DNA of 64,000 nt, taken from contig NZ_FONZ01000001.1 in assembly GCF_900113055.1 (NCBI RefSeq), positions 744,001 through 808,000 of the forward strand. The letters run 5' to 3'. The notes beneath the pieces were generated by a model. It searched no databases. It was not told the origin of the DNA and saw only the letters and a program-made list of their open reading frames with translations. Positions 34,195 through 41,993 of the stretch are shown here, one piece after another. This stretch comes from Flavimobilis marinus. Lineage in GTDB: Bacteria; Actinomycetota; Actinomycetes; Actinomycetales; Cellulomonadaceae. The position numbers and the translations under genes were made by a program. Numbering within the stretch: the first letter of the stretch is position 1; the number at the start of each line of letters is the position of its first letter.

Positions 34195-34646
34195 CAGGTC
34201 GCCGGCATTCGCGACCGAGCGGCGACGAGGGCCAGGTCCTCGTGCTGTCGCTCGTGTTCACCTCGATCGCTCTCGCGCTCGTGATCGTCGTCGTGGCGGT
34301 GACCTCCGTGCACCTTGAGCGCAAGCGTCTGCTGACGCTCGCCGACGGCGCTGCGCTGCACGCGGCGTCGGTCATCGACGAGGCAGAGTTCTACGGAGGT
34401 GCCCCCGGCGAGGCGCCCGCGCTCACGCGCGCATCGGTCGAAGCCGCGGCCAGCGACTACCTCAGCCGGAGCCCTGAAGCCGCGAAGCTGCGGGACCTCG
34501 CGATGGTCGAGGCCTCCACGCCTGAGGGGGAGACCGCGGCGGTGACGCTCGTCGCCGTCGCGCGTCCGGCCCTGGTGGGGTGGCTCGTGGACCTGGTCGA
34601 CGACGGCATCGTGATCACAGCCTCGTCGTCTGCCCGCGGGCAGTAG
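34191..34646 (+). CDS. TadG-like pilus-associated membrane protein
   Basis: 151 residues. The N-terminus DEGQVLVLSLVFTSIALALVIVVVAVTSVHLERKRLLTLADGAALHAA matches the putative Flp pilus-assembly TadG N-terminal domain in layout, with one helix followed by a short external region. No von Willebrand domain is present, so it is the short type found in actinobacteria. Last gene of the operon (GTGA overlap with the preceding gene), followed at once by a terminator hairpin. Confidence 0.8.
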   Translation: MTGRRHSRPSGDEGQVLVLSLVFTSIALALVIVVVAVTSVHLERKRLLTLADGAALHAASVIDEAEFYGGAPGEAPALTRASVEAAASDYLSRSPEAAKLRDLAMVEASTPEGETAAVTLVAVARPALVGWLVDLVDDGIVITASSSARGQ

Positions 34647-34649
34647 CCA

Positions 34650-34685
34650 GGGCGGGTGGGCGGTGGCCACGGTGCCCGCCCGCCC
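34650..34685. terminator. Two-way terminator hairpin after the tad operon
   Basis: 12-bp G+C-rich stem (34650-34661 GGGCGGGTGGGC with 34674-34685, one G-T wobble) and a 12-nt loop, starting 4 nt after the TadG-like stop. It lies 7 nt from the end of the convergent VOC gene. Confidence 0.65.
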
Positions 34686-34691
34686 CGAGCC

Positions 34692-35117
34692 CTACGACGC
34701 GTCCCAGGTGACCGCGAGGTCGAGCACCCAGGTCACGCCGAACTTGTCGCGCAGCATGCCATACAGCGGCGCCCACCCGGCCGGACCCAACGGCACGACG
34801 ACGGACGCGCCGTCGGACAGCTTCTCCCAGTACGCGGTCAGCTCCGCGGTGTCCGTGCCCCGCACCGAGACGAAGGCGGGGTCGACGCCCGGCTCCCACG
34901 GGGTGTGGGACGGGACGTCATACGCCATGACGCGCAGCCCTTGCGGCGACTCGACCTGGCCCCACATGACCTGGTCGGCCTCGTCGTCGGCCGTGACGTT
35001 GTGGGCGTCCGTGTAGGTGACCACCGTCAGGTCGCCGCCGAAGGCCGACTGGTAGAAGGACAGGGCGTCGCGCGCCTGGCCGCGGAAGTTCAGGTGGGGC
35101 GTGGTGAGGACAGTCAT
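34692..35117 (-). CDS. VOC family protein (PhnB/YjdN-like)
   Basis: 141 residues, glyoxalase/bleomycin-resistance fold of the PhnB subgroup. HLNFRGQARDALSFYQSAFGG opens the first beta-alpha-beta-beta-beta unit, and MWGQVESPQGLRVMAYDVPSHTPW plus MLRDKFGVTWVLDLA close the second. Members bind small ligands or metals; the function of this subgroup is unknown. ATG 35117 follows AGGAGC. Divergent from the WYL regulator, which probably controls it, an arrangement I know from other actinobacteria. Confidence 0.85.
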   Translation of the reverse strand: MTVLTTPHLNFRGQARDALSFYQSAFGGDLTVVTYTDAHNVTADDEADQVMWGQVESPQGLRVMAYDVPSHTPWEPGVDPAFVSVRGTDTAELTAYWEKLSDGASVVVPLGPAGWAPLYGMLRDKFGVTWVLDLAVTWDAS

Positions 35118-35181
35118 GAGGTGCTCCTAGCTCGTGCTCGCTACCGCGGGGTTCCGGGTACGACGCCGACTCTGCCGGGCT

Positions 35182-35204
35182 TTGAGGTCCGATCCTGTCC
35201 TCAA
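35182..35204. promoter_or_regulatory. Inverted repeat between the VOC and WYL genes
   Basis: TTGAGG and CCTCAA arms 11 bp apart, 21 bp before the WYL gene start and just upstream of its -10. A likely operator for autoregulation and for the divergent VOC gene. Confidence 0.4.
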
Positions 35205-35211
35205 TGGCGCG

Positions 35212-35217
35212 TACGTT
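35212..35217 (+). promoter_or_regulatory. -10 hexamer of the WYL regulator gene
   Basis: TACGTT, 7 nt before the ATG at 35225. It argues for this ATG rather than the in-frame ATG at 35204. Confidence 0.5.
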
Positions 35218-35224
35218 GGAGCCC

Positions 35225-36199
35225 ATGACGGAGACCTCGGCGGCGGCACCGACCGCGCGGCTGCTGCGCCTGCTGTCGCTGCTGCAGACGCGTCGCGACT
35301 GGCCCGGTGCCCTCCTGGCCGAGCGCCTGGAGGTCACGCCGCGCACGGTGCGCCGGGATGTCGAGCACCTGCGCGAGCTCGGGTACGGCATCACGTCCGT
35401 TCGCGGGCGCGACGGCGGGTATCGCCTCGACGCGGGCACGCACCTGCCTCCGATGCTGTTCGACGACGAGCAGGCCGTGGCGCTCACGGTCGCCCTGCAG
35501 TCCGCCACAGTGAGCGGGGTGGCGATCAGCGAGGCGGCGGCGCGCGCCTTGCTGACGGTGCGCCAGGTCCTGCCCTCGCGGTTGCGGCACCGGATGGACG
35601 CTCTCGACGCGACGACACTCCCGGGTGTCGCCCACGCCGACGTGCAGCCGGAAGTGCTCCTGGCGGTCAGCGCGGCGGTGCGCGACCGGGAGGTGCTGCG
35701 CTTCGACTACGCGTCGCAGGGTGACGAGCCAGGAGGTGCGCCGCGCCGAACCGAGCCGCACCACGTCGTCGTCGCACGAGGTCGCTGGTACTTGGTGGCC
35801 TGGGACCTCGACGCCGACGACTGGCGAACCTTCCGGCTCGATCGCCTCATGCCGCGGATCCCGACGGGTCCAAGGTTCGTGCCGCGCGAGGTTCCCAGCG
35901 GAGACGTCGCCGCGTACGTGGCCGCGAGGTTCAAGGGCTCAACACAGGGCGACGTCTGGCCCTGCCGTGGTCGTGCGGTGATCGCCCTCCCGAGCCGTGA
36001 CGTGCTCCCGTTCGCCGGTGACGGCGTCGTCGAAGAGATCGACGCACGCCACTGCCGACTGACCGCTGGCTCGTGGTCGTGGATGGCGCTCGCGGCGTCC
36101 TTCGGCCGGTTCGACGCCGAGCTCACCGAGGTCGGTCCGCCTGAGCTGCGTGACGCGTTCACGACTCTCGCCGCGCGGTTCAAGCGAGCAGTGCCGTGA
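35225..36199 (+). CDS. HTH-WYL transcriptional regulator
   Basis: 324 residues. An N-terminal DeoR-like helix-turn-helix is at about residues 10-60 (RLLRLLSLLQTRRDWPGALLAERLEVTPRTVRRDVEHLRELGY). A central linker region is followed by a WYL domain at about 135-205 with HHVVVARGRWYLVAWDLDADDWRTFRLDRL, and then a WCX-type C-terminal extension. WYL proteins sense ligands, often nucleotides or nucleic acid. Here the likely target is the divergent VOC gene and itself. Confidence 0.9.
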   Translation: MTETSAAAPTARLLRLLSLLQTRRDWPGALLAERLEVTPRTVRRDVEHLRELGYGITSVRGRDGGYRLDAGTHLPPMLFDDEQAVALTVALQSATVSGVAISEAAARALLTVRQVLPSRLRHRMDALDATTLPGVAHADVQPEVLLAVSAAVRDREVLRFDYASQGDEPGGAPRRTEPHHVVVARGRWYLVAWDLDADDWRTFRLDRLMPRIPTGPRFVPREVPSGDVAAYVAARFKGSTQGDVWPCRGRAVIALPSRDVLPFAGDGVVEEIDARHCRLTAGSWSWMALAASFGRFDAELTEVGPPELRDAFTTLAARFKRAVP

Positions 36200-36221
36200 A
36201 CGAACTGAGGGAAGGACGACG

Positions 36222-36275
36222 ATGAGCTCAGCTGAGACTGTTCCTGCGAGTGCAAGGATCGAGGCCACGCGATGA
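36222..36275 (+). CDS. Possible 17-residue leader peptide
   Basis: An ATG with a strong GGGAAGGA 7 nt upstream opens a 17-codon frame reading MSSAETVPASARIEATR. Its TGA overlaps the ATG of the next gene (ATGA). The downstream gene has no good ribosome site of its own, so translation of the short frame would feed it. It could be a coupling leader or simply the way the downstream start is reached. Confidence 0.45.
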   Translation: MSSAETVPASARIEATR

Positions 36276-36496
36276 GCAATCCGGTCGAGCGGCGTCAGCC
36301 TCGGCGGTCGCGTCCACCACTGACGCTGCTGGGCGTCGGGAGTCTTCTGATCGGCGCCTACTTTCTGCTCTCGCAACTCCAGGTGGGCAAGTTCGGCGCA
36401 GAGTCGGACATCGGCGGAGGTCTCCTTCTCCTCGCCGGTTGCTCCCTTGCCGGGCTCGGCGCAGTGACGGCGATCATCGGGCTCAAGCGGCACTAG
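36272..36496 (+). CDS. Small two-helix membrane protein of unknown function
   Basis: 74 residues: a basic N-terminus (NPVERRQPRRSRPP) and two hydrophobic segments (LTLLGVGSLLIGAYFLLSQL and GGGLLLLAGCSLAGLGAVTAIIGL) joined by a short polar loop. No family recognised. It follows the WYL gene by 72 bp and starts in the ATGA overlap with the 17-codon frame. Confidence 0.6.
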   Translation: MSNPVERRQPRRSRPPLTLLGVGSLLIGAYFLLSQLQVGKFGAESDIGGGLLLLAGCSLAGLGAVTAIIGLKRH

Positions 36497-36520
36497 CCAC
36501 GCTCGATCAGATTCACCTTG

Positions 36521-37105
36521 TCAGACGTCGTGGTCGCGGACCTGCGCGATCGCCTTGGCCAAGCGCCGCTGCCGCACCACGTCGTTGGGCGCGGTCATCA
36601 GCGGGTGCAGGACCGAGTAGCGCGCCTGGCTGCCGAGCGCCTCGAACCGCTCTCTCGCACCGGGCACCGCGTCCAGCGCTGCCAGCAGGTCGTCGGGCAC
36701 CACCGCGGACGCCGGCCCGGCATACGCGCGGTCCCACCGCCCGTCCGCCTTCGCCCGCGCGATCTCGTCCTCGCCGCGCGCCCGCATCCGGCCCGCCGCG
36801 ATCAGCCGGGCGACGTGCTCGAGGTTGCGCTGCGACCACATCGACCTCGCCCGTCGCGGGGTGTAGCGCTGCAGGAACGTCGTCGCGTCCCGGCTCTTGC
36901 GCTGGCCGTCGATCCAGCCGCTGCACAGGGCCTCGTCGAGCGCCTCGGCGTAGCTCAGCGACGTCGGCTCCGTGACGCCCTTCTTGGCCAGGAGCAGCCA
37001 CACGCCGTCGGACGTCGCGTCGTGCTCGAGCAGCCACGCGTGCCAGGCATCGGCGTCGGCGACGACGAGCGGCTGTGCGGGCTCGGATCCGTTCATGTCC
37101 GCCAT
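36521..37105 (-). CDS. YdeI/OmpD-associated family protein
   Basis: 194 residues. WHAWLLEHDATSDGVWLLLAKKG, SYAEALDEALCSGWIDGQRKSRD and FLQRYTPRRARSMWSQRNLEHVARL are the conserved blocks of the YdeI family. ALDAVPGARERFEALG follows near the C-terminus. Soluble, no enzymatic motif known; some members are linked to resistance to bacteriocins or peptides. It ends 25 bp from the small membrane gene (convergent). A copy of a 21-bp direct repeat lies 11 bp before its start. Confidence 0.85.
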   Translation of the reverse strand: MADMNGSEPAQPLVVADADAWHAWLLEHDATSDGVWLLLAKKGVTEPTSLSYAEALDEALCSGWIDGQRKSRDATTFLQRYTPRRARSMWSQRNLEHVARLIAAGRMRARGEDEIARAKADGRWDRAYAGPASAVVPDDLLAALDAVPGARERFEALGSQARYSVLHPLMTAPNDVVRQRRLAKAIAQVRDHDV

Positions 37106-37115
37106 CGTGCCAGGG

Positions 37116-37136
37116 GTCAGGCCCGCGCGGGAGCCT
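37116..37136. repeat. 21-bp direct repeat, copy 1
   Basis: Starts GTCAGGCCC and ends GGGAGCCT; identical to the copy at 38078-38098. On the minus strand this copy reads as a C-terminus APARA-stop within a 14-codon frame (37117-37161), as does copy 2, so it looks like a left-over 3' end of the small membrane gene. Confidence 0.85.
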
Positions 37137-37193
37137 CGCTCTGCTGCGTGGGGCCGCTCATGGCGCCGTCTGCCGAGCGCAGCTGCGGGGCGC

Positions 37194-37199
37194 TACGCT
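37194..37199 (+). promoter_or_regulatory. -10 hexamer of the EcsC-like gene
   Basis: TACGCT, 7 nt before the ATG at 37207; it supports this start. Confidence 0.5.
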
Positions 37200-37206
37200 G
37201 CCTCGC

Positions 37207-38043
37207 ATGGCCGAGATCTCGCAAGAAAAACTGTACGGAACGACGCTGCAGACGATCGGTGCTGTCGCCAAGCTCCCAGTGGTCCGCGTTGATCGGGAGG
37301 CGTTCCTGCGCAAGCAGTTTGCGGCATCACCGCATCTTGAGGTCATCCTCCAGAGCGGCCCTCAGACCGTGTACTCGACCGAGTCGCTGCGCCGGAAGGC
37401 CACCTCGATCATCAACAACAGCGCTGCGAAGACGTCAGCGGCCTCCTTCGCGACCGGTCTTGCGGGCAATCCTGCGATCATGCTGGCCGCCGGCGGGGCT
37501 GACGTTGCGCAGTATTTCGGGTTCGCGATCAACCTGGCGCAGCAGATCGCCTATCTCTTTGGCGAGGACGAGCTCTTCGACGGCGGTGCTGACGGGCTCT
37601 CCGAGGCGGCGCAGATCCGGGTCATCGCCTACCTCGGTGCCATGTTCGGCGCGGCTGGTGCGGCAGCGCTCGTCTCGCAGACCTCGAAGGTCGCTGGCGC
37701 GAACCTGGGAAAGAAGGTCGCGGCACAGGCGCTGACCAAGACCGTCTGGTATCCGCTCGTTAAGAAGGTCGGGGCCGTGATCGGCAAGCAGGTCACCAAG
37801 AAGACGGTGGAGAAGACGATCACCAAGGCGGTGCCGGTTGTCGGCGGTATTCTGTCCGGTGGCCTGACCTATGTGATGTTCCGACCGATGGGACACCGGT
37901 TGGCCGACGTGCTTGTGAGGAACCTGAACGGTGACTTCGACGAGCAGCTCGAGCTGAACCCCGCGTTTGCCGCTTCACTGCTCGAAGACCCGCCTGCTGA
38001 TCCAGTTGGCGAGCTCGATGGCGTCACGCAGGGCGGCGCCTGA
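37207..38043 (+). CDS. EcsC-family-like protein
   Basis: 278 residues. Small-residue-rich helices (FATGLAGNPAIMLAAGGADVAQYFGFAINLAQQIAYLFGE and IRVIAYLGAMFGAAGAAALV) are followed by a Lys-rich stretch (KKVGAVIGKQVTKKTVEKTITK) and PVVGGILSGGLTYVMFRPMGHRLADVL. This order fits EcsC proteins, which are poorly understood and membrane-associated. By hand count of nine 60-base rows the gene is about 64 percent G+C, well below its neighbours, and it uses more A/T-ending codons. It lies between identical 21-bp direct repeats, which points to acquisition by transfer. Confidence 0.7.
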   Translation: MAEISQEKLYGTTLQTIGAVAKLPVVRVDREAFLRKQFAASPHLEVILQSGPQTVYSTESLRRKATSIINNSAAKTSAASFATGLAGNPAIMLAAGGADVAQYFGFAINLAQQIAYLFGEDELFDGGADGLSEAAQIRVIAYLGAMFGAAGAAALVSQTSKVAGANLGKKVAAQALTKTVWYPLVKKVGAVIGKQVTKKTVEKTITKAVPVVGGILSGGLTYVMFRPMGHRLADVLVRNLNGDFDEQLELNPAFAASLLEDPPADPVGELDGVTQGGA

Positions 38044-38077
38044 GGGCTTGCGGGTGACCAACGAGCCCTGGCCCCGA

Positions 38078-38098
38078 GTCAGGCCCGCGCGGGAGCCT
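38078..38098. repeat. 21-bp direct repeat, copy 2
   Basis: Identical to 37116-37136. It covers the last six codons and stop of the small membrane gene on the minus strand. Confidence 0.85.
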
Positions 38099-38270
38099 TC
38101 TCCACCAACGCCGCCTGCTGCACCGCAGGGGCAGGCACGGGCGCGTAGCCCTCGCTCGGAACGGCCATGAGGTACACCGCGCGCCACACGAGCACCGCGC
38201 CGGCGAGCATCAGCAGCACGCAGGCCCAGCTGAGCGCGTAGGAGACGGTCGAGCGCGTACCGGCAGACAT
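38079..38270 (-). CDS. Small single-helix membrane protein of unknown function
   Basis: 63 residues: a short N-terminus, one or two hydrophobic segments (VSYALSWACVLLMLAGAVLVWRAVYLMAV) and a polar Ala/Pro-rich tail ending EKAPARA. No family recognised. ATG 38270 has GAGGA 6 nt upstream. The 119-bp upstream region has two GGGAC/GTCC-type inverted repeats. Its 3' end is one copy of the direct repeat that brackets the EcsC-like gene. Confidence 0.6.
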   Translation of the reverse strand: MSAGTRSTVSYALSWACVLLMLAGAVLVWRAVYLMAVPSEGYAPVPAPAVQQAALVEKAPARA

Positions 38271-38342
38271 GGATTCCTCGGGAGATCGGGGGACAGGGAC
38301 TCTGTCCTTCCGATCGTCTCGCCAGCACCCACCCTGAGAGGT

Positions 38343-38356
38343 AGGACCTTTCTCCC
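38343..38356. promoter_or_regulatory. GGGAC-type repeat upstream of the small membrane gene
   Basis: AGGACCTTTCTCCC, 12 of 14 positions the same as or one step from AGGACCTTTGTCCC before maf. A second imperfect copy, GGGACTCTGTCC, is at 38296-38307. Confidence 0.25.
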
Positions 38357-38389
38357 GGGGCGGTGTGCGTCACACCTCGGATGTCGGGA

Positions 38390-38773
38390 TCAGCCCGCGA
38401 CCACCGGTGTCTGTGTATACAGCGCGAGCCGCAGGTCGCCGTCGACCCGCGTGTACACGCTCGTCATGAGCCCCTCGAACGTCGTCTCGCCGCGGGTCGC
38501 CCGCGCCCGGTACACGAGCGCGACGGCGTCGATGCCCACGGAGACCGCCCGGGGCTCGGTGATCTCGTAGCTCTCCCAGGCGGGCGCCTCGGCCAGGGAG
38601 GCGACGACGTCGTCGCGCCCCATCGCGTGCCCGTGGGCGAGGACCATCACGCCGTCGGCGGTCATGCGCTCGCCGTAGAAGTCCGCGCCCGTCCCGGCGC
38701 ACAGGGCGTCCCAGCCCTGCTTCTCGACGTCGAGGAGCGCGGGCAGCATCGCGGAGGCATCGTCGAGGGCCAT
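38390..38773 (-). CDS. NTF2-like (SnoaL/DUF4440-type) protein
   Basis: 127 residues, alpha-beta cone fold. MLPALLDVEKQGWDALCAGTGADFYGERMTADGVMVL is the typical helical start, and AVALVYRARATRGETTFEGLMTSVYTRVDGDLRLALYTQTPV the beta sheet end. Such domains bind small ligands or act as simple isomerases; no substrate can be named. ATG 38773 or the GTG at 38779 (GTGA with the VOC stop) could be the start. Co-transcribed with the upstream VOC gene. Confidence 0.8.
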   Translation of the reverse strand: MALDDASAMLPALLDVEKQGWDALCAGTGADFYGERMTADGVMVLAHGHAMGRDDVVASLAEAPAWESYEITEPRAVSVGIDAVALVYRARATRGETTFEGLMTSVYTRVDGDLRLALYTQTPVVAG

Positions 38774-38775
38774 GG

Positions 38776-39210
38776 TCACTCCGTCACGCAGAACTCGTTG
38801 CCCTGCGGGTCGGCCATCGTGACCCACGTGTGGGGGCCCTGCTCGCCGTCGTGCAGGAACGTCGCTCCGCGCGCCTCCAGGCGGGCGCGAGCGTCCGCGA
38901 GGCCGCCCTCCTCGACCTTGACGTCGAGGTGCACGCGGTTCTTGGTCGTCTTGGGCTCGGGCACCAGCTGGAACAGGAGGCGCGCGGTGCCGTGGCCGGG
39001 CTCGGGGGAGACGATCGCCGCGCCCTCCTTCCACACCAGGTGACCGTCGAAGGTCGTCGTGTCCTCGGCGCTCGCGAAGCCCTGCGCGATCATCGACTTG
39101 ATGAAGCCCTCGTCAGACGGCTCGACCTCCCACCCGAGGGTCTCGGCCCACCAGGCGGCGAGCGGGTGCGGGTCGTTCGAGTCGACGCTGATCTGGAACG
39201 TGTAGGCCAT
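38776..39210 (-). CDS. VOC family protein
   Basis: 144 residues with two glyoxalase-like modules. [26 protein letters not shown] forms the first strand-helix pair, and [29 protein letters not shown] and [12 protein letters not shown] the second, with His and Glu at metal-ligand positions. The function is unknown. ATG 39210 has TACGTT 5 nt upstream. It is coupled to the SnoaL-like gene. Confidence 0.85.
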   Translation of the reverse strand: MAYTFQISVDSNDPHPLAAWWAETLGWEVEPSDEGFIKSMIAQGFASAEDTTTFDGHLVWKEGAAIVSPEPGHGTARLLFQLVPEPKTTKNRVHLDVKVEEGGLADARARLEARGATFLHDGEQGPHTWVTMADPQGNEFCVTE

Positions 39211-39215
39211 GTCTC

Positions 39216-39221
39216 AACGTA
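39216..39221 (-). promoter_or_regulatory. -10 hexamer of the VOC gene at 39210
   Basis: TACGTT on the minus strand, 5 nt before the ATG. Confidence 0.45.
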
Positions 39222-39267
39222 GCGGCTGCAGGGCCGGCTGGTCAGCCCCCACTGCCGCCCGCGCTGC

Positions 39268-39273
39268 TAGCCT
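39268..39273 (+). promoter_or_regulatory. -10 hexamer of the membrane protein gene at 39280
   Basis: TAGCCT, 6 nt before the GTG at 39280. Confidence 0.5.
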
Positions 39274-39279
39274 CCGCGG

Positions 39280-39930
39280 GTGACCCAGCCCTCGTCGTCG
39301 GCTCCCGACCGCTACCGCAGCTCCCCGGCCGCCCCGATCCTGGCGAGCCTCCTGCTCGGGGCGGGCGGCCTGGCGGTCGCCTGGTGGATCCACTCCGCCG
39401 CGCAGAACGACGGCATCGTGTCCGCACCCGAGGACGCTGCCGCCACGCGCGCCATCGCCTACGCGATCGCTGGCGCGGCCGCACTGTTCGCGCTCGTGTT
39501 TCTGCTGCGCATCCCCGTGATCCTCACCCGCCGTCTCGAGATCGACCGCGACGGCGTGCGGTGGCGAGGCGCGCACGTGCCGTGGGAGCAGGTCTCGGCC
39601 GTGCGCGTGCTGGTCCTGACGACGACGAAGCCGGCCGCCACCAGCCCCACCCCGCGCTCGGTCCGTACGACGACGCGCATGAGCCTCGAGCTCGCCGTGC
39701 GGGAGGCGGCGCTCGCCGAGGGCCACCAGCCGTTCCTCGCCCGGCTGCGGATCTCCGGCGCCGAGCCCGGCGGCTTCACCCATCACATCCAGCTCGGCCC
39801 CGGCCCGCTGCTGGCCAGCCCGCAGCGCAAGGACTACGCGCCGGAGGTCCAGGCAGTCCTGGAGCGCGTGGCCGCCCCGATGTACCGCGGCGTGTCCGTG
39901 CGCCAGACGACGACCACCTGGACGCGCTGA
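39280..39930 (+). CDS. Two-helix membrane protein with PH-like cytoplasmic domain
   Basis: 216 residues. Helices at about 18-36 ([18 protein letters not shown]) and 60-80 ([19 protein letters not shown]) are followed by [28 protein letters not shown]. That pattern (strand, I-D-R-D-G-V, W-x-x-V/I) is common in bacterial PH-like domains. No further family recognised. GTG start with a -10 just upstream. It precedes prfB by 77 bp but prfB has its own promoter. Confidence 0.7.
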   Translation: MTQPSSSAPDRYRSSPAAPILASLLLGAGGLAVAWWIHSAAQNDGIVSAPEDAAATRAIAYAIAGAAALFALVFLLRIPVILTRRLEIDRDGVRWRGAHVPWEQVSAVRVLVLTTTKPAATSPTPRSVRTTTRMSLELAVREAALAEGHQPFLARLRISGAEPGGFTHHIQLGPGPLLASPQRKDYAPEVQAVLERVAAPMYRGVSVRQTTTTWTR

Positions 39931-39994
39931 CCTGCATGGCCGGGGCTCGTGCCACGGGGACGCTCCGCGCAGGAACCGGCGGCCCCGGTTCGCG

Positions 39995-40000
39995 TACCCT
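39995..40000 (+). promoter_or_regulatory. -10 hexamer of prfB
   Basis: TACCCT, 7 nt before the GTG at 40008. Confidence 0.5.
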
Positions 40001-40007
40001 TGCACGC

Positions 40008-41129
40008 GTGGCCACCGACTTCGCATCCCAGATCAGCGCGCTCCGCACCACCCTGAGCACCATCAGCGCCGTGAGCGACCCGGAGCGCCTGCGCGCGACC
40101 ATCGCCGAGCTCTCCGACCAGGCGTCCGCCCCCGACCTCTGGGACGACACGGACAAGGCCCAGCAGGTCACCACGCTGCTGTCCCAGGCGCAGAGCGAGC
40201 TCGAGCGCATCACGTCGATGGAGTCGCGCATCGACGACCTCGAGACCTTGGTCGAGATGGCCACGGAGGGCGACGGGGCCGACGACGCCGACACGCTCGC
40301 CGAGGCCGAGGCGGAGCTCGCAGGTATCCGCAAGGACCTCGACCAGCTCGAGGTGCGCACGCTGCTCTCCGGAGAGTGGGACGCACGCGAGGCCGTCGTG
40401 ACGATCCGCGCGGGCGCCGGTGGCGTCGACGCCGCGGACTTCGCAGAGATGCTGCTGCGCATGTACCTGCGCTGGGCCGAGCGCCACGGATACCCGACGG
40501 CGGTGCTCGACACCTCCTACGCCGAGGAGGCCGGGCTGAAGTCCGCGACCTTCGAGGTCAAGGTGCCCTACGCGTTCGGCAACCTCTCCGTGGAGGCCGG
40601 CACGCACCGCCTCGTGCGCATCTCCCCGTTCGACAACCAGGGCCGGCGCCAGACGTCGTTCGCGGCCGTCGAGGTGGTCCCGCTGATCGAGCAGACCGAC
40701 CACATCGACATCCCGGAGAACGAGATCCGCGTCGACGTGTTCCGCTCGTCCGGCCCGGGTGGGCAGTCCGTCAACACGACCGACTCCGCGGTGCGCCTGA
40801 CGCACATCCCCACCGGGATCGTCGTGTCGATGCAGAACGAGAAGTCCCAGATCCAGAACCGCGCCGCCGCCATGCGCGTGCTCCAGTCCCGTCTGCTCCT
40901 CGAGCGCCAGGCCCAGGAGAAGGCGCAGAAGAAGGAGCTCGCGGGCGACGTGAAGGCGTCCTGGGGGGACCAGATGCGCTCCTACGTGCTGCAGCCCTAC
41001 CAGATGGTCAAGGACCTGCGCACCGAGCACGAGGTCGGGAACACCAGCGCGGTGTTCGACGGCGAGATCGACGACTTCATCGAGGCCGGCATCCGCTGGC
41101 GCCGTTCGAAGGACCGCGACGAGGCCTGA
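40008..41129 (+). CDS. prfB: Peptide chain release factor 2
   Basis: Terminates translation at UGA and UAA; 373 residues. The SPF tripeptide that reads the stop codon is around residues 206-208 (ISPFDNQG), and the catalytic GGQ is residues 251-253 ([17 protein letters not shown]). The frame is continuous, so the programmed +1 shift found in many bacteria at codon 26 is absent, as expected for actinobacteria. Upstream of the divisome genes ftsEX as in M. tuberculosis. Confidence 0.97.
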   Translation: MATDFASQISALRTTLSTISAVSDPERLRATIAELSDQASAPDLWDDTDKAQQVTTLLSQAQSELERITSMESRIDDLETLVEMATEGDGADDADTLAEAEAELAGIRKDLDQLEVRTLLSGEWDAREAVVTIRAGAGGVDAADFAEMLLRMYLRWAERHGYPTAVLDTSYAEEAGLKSATFEVKVPYAFGNLSVEAGTHRLVRISPFDNQGRRQTSFAAVEVVPLIEQTDHIDIPENEIRVDVFRSSGPGGQSVNTTDSAVRLTHIPTGIVVSMQNEKSQIQNRAAAMRVLQSRLLLERQAQEKAQKKELAGDVKASWGDQMRSYVLQPYQMVKDLRTEHEVGNTSAVFDGEIDDFIEAGIRWRRSKDRDEA

Positions 41130-41294
41130 GCGCCCCTGCAGGGACGCGCACGGCGTCCGTTTGCGCCCGATGTGAGTCCTCTCACCTTGCTCTGAGCAGG
41201 CGGCGCGGCGGCGTGTCCGGCGAGGATCTGCCGGGGGGCGTGCCTAGGCTCGAACAGGCCATCCCCGGCCCGTCCCCGACCGAACTGGCTAGCT

Positions 41295-41984
41295 GTGATC
41301 CGACTTGAGAACGTGACCAAGGTGTACGCGCGTGGCGCGCGTCCCGCCGTCGACGCCGTCTCCATGGAGATCGAACGTGGGGAGTTCGTCTTCCTGGTCG
41401 GCGCGAGCGGCTCGGGCAAGTCCACGCTGCTGCGCCTCATGCTGCGCGAGGAGCGCCCGACGTCGGGCAAGATCCTCGTCGCCGGCAAGGACCTGTCGAC
41501 CCTGTCGAACTGGAAGGTCCCCGCGCTGCGCCGCCAGATCGGCGCGGTGTTCCAGGACTTCCGACTGCTGCCGAACAAGACCGTCTTCGAGAACGTCGCG
41601 TTCGCGCTCCAGGTGATCGGCAAACCCCGCCACCACATCGCGACAGTCGTTCCCGACACCCTCGAGATGGTCGGCCTGGGCGGCAAGGAGAAGCGCCGCC
41701 CCCACGAGCTGTCGGGAGGCGAGCAGCAGCGCGTGGCGATCGCGCGCGCGTTCGTCAACCGTCCGCCGATCCTGCTGTGCGACGAGCCCACGGGAAACCT
41801 TGACCCCACCACGTCGCTGGGCATCATGCGCCTGCTCGACCGCATCAACCGCACCGGCACCACCGTGGTGATGGCGACGCACGACGACGAGATCGTGGAC
41901 CAGATGCGCAAGCGCGTCCTGGAGCTCGCCACCGGCGAGCTCATCCGGGACCAGCACCGCGGCGTCTACGGCTCCACCCGCTAG
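41295..41984 (+). CDS. ftsE: Cell division ATP-binding protein FtsE
   Basis: 229-residue ABC ATPase that drives FtsX to activate peptidoglycan hydrolysis at the septum. Walker [11 protein letters not shown]-loop [13 protein letters not shown] (the FtsE hallmark), signature LSGGEQQR, Walker [13 protein letters not shown] and H-loop MATHDDEIV are intact. GTG 41295 starts the conserved [11 protein letters not shown] region. The 165-bp upstream gap has TAGGCT (around 41240-41245) as a possible -10. It is 9 bp before ftsX. Confidence 0.97.
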   Translation: MIRLENVTKVYARGARPAVDAVSMEIERGEFVFLVGASGSGKSTLLRLMLREERPTSGKILVAGKDLSTLSNWKVPALRRQIGAVFQDFRLLPNKTVFENVAFALQVIGKPRHHIATVVPDTLEMVGLGGKEKRRPHELSGGEQQRVAIARAFVNRPPILLCDEPTGNLDPTTSLGIMRLLDRINRTGTTVVMATHDDEIVDQMRKRVLELATGELIRDQHRGVYGSTR

Positions 41985-41993
41985 GAGATATCG

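Noticed and set aside
40008-40090. Programmed frameshift in prfB
   Set aside because: The frame is open from the GTG to the end with no in-frame UGA near codon 26.
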